From: Fibrobacteraceae bacterium
Lineage (GTDB): Bacteria > Fibrobacterota > Fibrobacteria > Fibrobacterales > Fibrobacteraceae
Direction of reading: 5' to 3'
Length of the DNA: 9,277 bases
NCBI GenBank assembly: GCA_023231365.1
Contig: JALNVO010000102.1
Coordinates: forward strand, 1 to 9,277
Part shown: positions 7,801 through 9,277 of the stretch, one piece after another
Numbering within the stretch: position 1 is the stretch's first letter
Layout: each line of letters opens with the position of its first letter
Made by a program: the position numbers and the translations under genes
Notes under the pieces: generated by a model
The model's database searches: none
What the model was told of the DNA's origin: nothing
Seen by the model: the letters and a program-made list of their open reading frames with translations, nothing else

Positions 7801-9277
7801 TATACAGGAAGCGAAACTGCATGGCTAGAAAAAAATGCAGATGGCCAGAGCGAACAAGCCTTCATCGAGGATCCCTACGTTGCTATTTACTACAATGGCA
7901 AACACATCTATGGATATGCGCCAGCCGATACCAATACAGAATCCAGCGACCTCACGATTGACCGGACTCTCACACTCGATTTCATCACCCCGTTCATTAC
8001 GCCAGCAACGTCGCTCGAACAGACCACCGACACAGCTACCTATTCGGGAGAGAGCACGGTATCTCCTTCCGGTTACCTAGATGATTTTGAAGGCAACGGA
8101 GTTTCCTACTTTGCATCCAATACGGAATACGTGAGCAAGTATAGTGACTACATCTTCGCCGTCAAAAAGGACCTTTCTTACGGCAACAATATGATCGACT
8201 GGGTCACTTGGCACAACCATGGAGCAAACAAGAGCGGCAGCTACGATTGTGCATGCAAAGTCGTGCGCAGCAATGTGGAATGGGATTCCATCACAACTCC
8301 ACTCGAAAAACGTTATCTCATGTTCAATGTGGATACCGTACAAGCTTACGTCGGCAAGAGGGCTCAAGTCACCGTATCACTTTACGACAGCACGGGAACG
8401 CTCCTCACAAACGAAGATATCACCCTTGCTCTTTCCGTATTGAACGGCACAGCCTCTTTCTGGACTTCAGCTACTTCAACAATTGCCACTACGACAATTA
8501 CGCTTGAAAACGGCAAAGCCACATTCTTCGTCAGCGCCGATACGCCTCTAGAAACAACGTTGTACGCATCTCCTGCTACATCGAGTTCCAAGTACAGTTA
8601 CTCCTCTGCAAAAGCCGTGCTCATCATTCAAGAACTACCGCCTTGGCCGATTATAAATACAGCAAGAATGATCGATACCAATTGCGACTACATACCGGAT
8701 GCGATTCAAATTGTTCTTTCCAATTCTTACCAAGAAGGCCAGAGATTCAACTCAGTATCCTTTGAATACAAAGGCGATACGCTTACCTCTACAAAAGCTA
8801 CCGTTGTAGACTCCATCGTCACCGTGTCCTTTACCATATCGGATACCGCAATCAACACAAATCCGTCCGGTTCCATTACGCTTTACAGCACAGTTGATGG
8901 AGAGACAAAATCCAGTTCGGATGTATACACAGATGGCATTTCGCCAACCCTTATATCCCTATCCGTTCTAGAACGTCTGGATACGGCATCTTACGACCGC
9001 GTGTATCTTCAATTTTCGGAGCCCATTTCCGCTCCAGGAACAGATTGGCCGCTTGCCCTCTATGATGCAAATGGAAACGCAATAGCAACAGTTCCTACAG
9101 TTAAGAGTTCCAAGATCTATAATGAAGCAAAGAATATCTGGGAATTCGATATCGCCTTCGGCTCTGACAATAATTCCGTGATTACAGAAGGAATGAAGGG
9201 GCAGCTCCTTTCTACATCAGCCATCACGGACAAAGCTGGGAACGGAGTGGCCACAGCTTGCGCAGCTCCAATCCTTA
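4774..9277 (+). CDS. Secreted multimodular GH9 cellulase, 3' end outside window
   Basis: Read in the first frame, the sequence is open from ATG 4774 to the window edge, 1501 complete codons without a stop; the end lies to the right. Modules: signal peptide (residues 1-22), CelD_N Ig domain (about 52-163), GH9 catalytic domain (about 165-667), two FN3-like domains (675-770, 772-862), CBM3-like (868-1050), unassigned beta-rich stretch (1051-1175), Big-type Ig (1182-1288), and acidic-loop/Ig unit (1289-1501). Catalytic residues are visible: Asp211 and Asp214 in GGWHDCGDH (general base), His603 and Arg605 in HPHNR, and Glu649 (general acid). The enzyme should invert and hydrolyse beta-1,4-glucosidic bonds outside the cell. 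The distance from Asp214 to Glu649 is 435 residues, longer than I recall for compact GH9 enzymes. It lies 13 bases behind the paralogous gene 1 and is probably cotranscribed. By analogy with gene 1, a second repeat unit and a C-terminal tail should follow outside the window. Confidence 0.95.
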   Translation, partial: MNKKAITLFLLAEALFGGSAFAASVDYIPNIDNTCDTCTRRHLDSLNVYARPVIRVNQIGFRPMDSHKSAYVADPKVTTFKVIDASSGTSVTEGSLTPLGSWKKPGMWVNGAFNSISTVYEFGDTASSSTENLYSADFSSLTTPGKYFVVVGTDTSSTFLINDYLFNAVFETTLKFFGIQRCGDTHSQLHGACHLNDGSAIGHDLTGGWHDCGDHFKASETEGYAALVLSLAYDVYSEKAEDRYGQSYNDTTITDGIPDVLWEAKTGIDLIYKFYKASKEDGLIDQGDMYHSVGVGSADHQFWDVPEKQDVQSTAKGGAPRPVAKGIGTNVAGMYTAAMAFFAVGWEMYQTDHYSDSLIAAAKEMYAKIVAPTFLAGTGCSTQGKQTDGLLGFYPGAGPCNDDAAAAALALWYATKDTSYAYDLYKNTAINNNAENYKWNLPYFRAGYMGHTSGFYPGGWMTDYENVHAYVLFAFDKLILPTVAKAQSYGISSAERDTLLTRIIATMHRLTDDGTQGDSTVSTNPYGSFRVTPPYNLVWTSSDWGFNRYNMGAANAVFMLYDMTGETQYLNVALDNFYYNMGANPWGLSFIMGAGSRNENHPHNRAANPDGYNAGGLPYKYKCPKGALMGGSAPEKTLKDDWNDYTATETCIDFSAQFIIPGLSLSKPVPEDVDGPLFSNIQGTPISDTSAIISWNTDERAVVTVYYSTTPDAAKTDSITAIAGVGGSVTLTGLTLGATYYFYLVGYDVKKNMTTDDNHGQWYSFTMTSTSANISGVTICQVSNNSAHIYWWTGDQALNSLVKYGTSTADLSTSFIGDSGKAVRFHETYLTGLAASTTYYFDVSSGTVTDNNNGSHYSFTTTAQAAYANFSISIKPSSYQSACSDWKSCNTLIISVTNNDAIEYKDVELRLYLKTNNLNPVSYISSIWDGSGTSGSSGNVTFGTPTLDASGLTYYLPITLTGTFAVSGQYLFQLKFQNATFGDLDGSWSLRAHTSPVKFDGIDLTKGPYYTGSETAWLEKNADGQSEQAFIEDPYVAIYYNGKHIYGYAPADTNTESSDLTIDRTLTLDFITPFITPATSLEQTTDTATYSGESTVSPSGYLDDFEGNGVSYFASNTEYVSKYSDYIFAVKKDLSYGNNMIDWVTWHNHGANKSGSYDCACKVVRSNVEWDSITTPLEKRYLMFNVDTVQAYVGKRAQVTVSLYDSTGTLLTNEDITLALSVLNGTASFWTSATSTIATTTITLENGKATFFVSADTPLETTLYASPATSSSKYSYSSAKAVLIIQELPPWPIINTARMIDTNCDYIPDAIQIVLSNSYQEGQRFNSVSFEYKGDTLTSTKATVVDSIVTVSFTISDTAINTNPSGSITLYSTVDGETKSSSDVYTDGISPTLISLSVLERLDTASYDRVYLQFSEPISAPGTDWPLALYDANGNAIATVPTVKSSKIYNEAKNIWEFDIAFGSDNNSVITEGMKGQLLSTSAITDKAGNGVATACAAPIL
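4927..5262 (+). other. CelD_N-type N-terminal Ig domain (gene 2)
   Basis: VIRVNQIGFRP is the standard opening of the Ig-like domain that precedes the catalytic domain in one branch of GH9 (Clostridium thermocellum CelD type). It is followed by the 'KSAYVAD' strand, the 'F.V.D..SG..V..G.L' run, and 'YSADFSSLTTPGKYFVVVG' near its end. In known members this domain packs against the barrel and is needed for stability. Between the signal peptide and this domain is a short stretch with a C-D-T-C pair (residues 34-37). Confidence 0.88.
5266..6774 (+). other. Complete GH9 catalytic domain (gene 2)
   Basis: All GH9 landmarks are present: GGWHDCGDHFKA (catalytic Asp211 and Asp214), DGIPDVLWEAKTGID, WGFNRYNMGAANAVFML, the signature SFIMGAGSRNENHPHNR, and the acid segment DYTATETCID (Glu649). 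Cys182, Cys193, His194 and His210 sit where GH9 enzymes of the CelD/Alicyclobacillus Cel9A type bind a structural zinc ion. The Asn usually found six residues after the catalytic Glu is Ser655 here. Confidence 0.95.
6796..7359 (+). other. Two FN3-like domains (gene 2)
   Basis: Domain one runs from GPLFSNIQGTPISDTSAIIS through LTGLTLGATYYFYLVGYD. Domain two runs from ANISGVTICQVSNNSAHIYW through LTGLAASTTYYFDVSSG. Both have the FN3-like pattern of W on an early strand and 'L..G.TYYF.V' near the end. They align with the pair in gene 1 and probably space the barrel from the binding module. Confidence 0.82.
7375..7923 (+). other. Divergent CBM3-like domain (gene 2)
   Basis: The three diagnostic CBM3 stretches appear in order: ISVTNNDAIEYKDVELRLYL (compare 'VTNTGSSAIDLSKLTLRYYYT'), TYYLPITLTG with an adjoining FQLKFQN strand, and DPYVAIYYNGKHIYGYAP (compare 'VTAYLNGVLVWGKEP'). 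The length, about 183 residues, is close to the family. This copy is more typical than that of gene 1. The expected function is binding cellulose and holding the barrel on the substrate. Confidence 0.65.
7924..8637 (+). other. Unassigned beta-rich stretch and Big-type Ig domain (gene 2)
   Basis: The first part (to about 8298) is rich in Thr, Ser and Tyr and has a C-A-C pair (YDCACKV); I do not recognise it. The second part (about 8317-8637) starts at LMFNVDTVQAYVGKRAQVTV, goes through 'LYDSTGTLLTNEDITLALSV' and ends with TTITLENGKATFFVSADTP. That is the pattern of bacterial Ig domains of the Big_1/invasin kind ('V.V.D..G.P...V.V.......G....TT...G.A...'). It probably acts as a rigid spacer. 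Confidence 0.5.
8638..9277 (+). repeat. Acidic-loop/Ig unit (gene 2), possibly incomplete at edge
   Basis: Counterpart of copy 1 in gene 1. The acidic loop DTNCDYIPDAIQIVLSN lies at 8674 onward, and the second part begins TDGISPTLISLSVL (about 8932) with VYLQFSEPISAPGTDWPLAL. The unit ends near ATACAAPIL at the window edge, where gene 1 has ASPCSQGVII. The shared order of Cys, acidic loop, D-G-I-x-P-T-L and W-P-L marks clear common descent. Confidence 0.7.

Overview
The window looks like part of a Fibrobacter-type genome (Fibrobacterota, cellulose-degrading anaerobe such as F. succinogenes). This rests on two very large secreted family 9 glycoside hydrolases (GH9) in tandem, long trains of immunoglobulin-like modules with D-x-D-x-D-type acidic loops, no dockerins, a lysine/arginine-rich C-terminal tail, and a moderate base composition. 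The genus assignment is an inference from protein style; no marker gene is present.

Layout: essentially all of the window is coding, on the + strand. Gene 1 enters from the left edge already inside the last part of a GH9 catalytic domain. It continues through two fibronectin-III-like (FN3-like) domains, a divergent CBM3-like domain, a glucodextranase-B-like Ig domain, another beta module, two copies of a two-part 'acidic loop plus Ig-like' unit, and a FlgD-Ig-like domain with a basic tail. It stops at 4760. Only 13 bases separate it from gene 2 (start 4774), with no terminator or promoter between them, so the pair is very probably one transcript.

Gene 2 starts with a signal peptide, then has a CelD_N-type Ig domain, a complete GH9 catalytic domain, two FN3-like domains, a CBM3-like domain, a partly unassigned beta-rich stretch, a Big-type Ig domain and the first copy of the same acidic-loop/Ig unit. 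It is still open at the right edge. It has no stop codon in the window although it reads without interruption for 1501 codons.

The two proteins align module by module and are most simply an old tandem duplication. They differ mainly in the block between the CBM3-like module and the repeat units. Together they probably act outside the cell or at its surface on cellulose or mixed-linkage beta-glucan: the GH9 domain cuts, the CBM3-like module binds substrate, and the Ig-like trains act as spacers. The C-terminal end of gene 1 may serve for export or surface attachment. I see no RNA gene, mobile element, CRISPR array or credible minus-strand gene.
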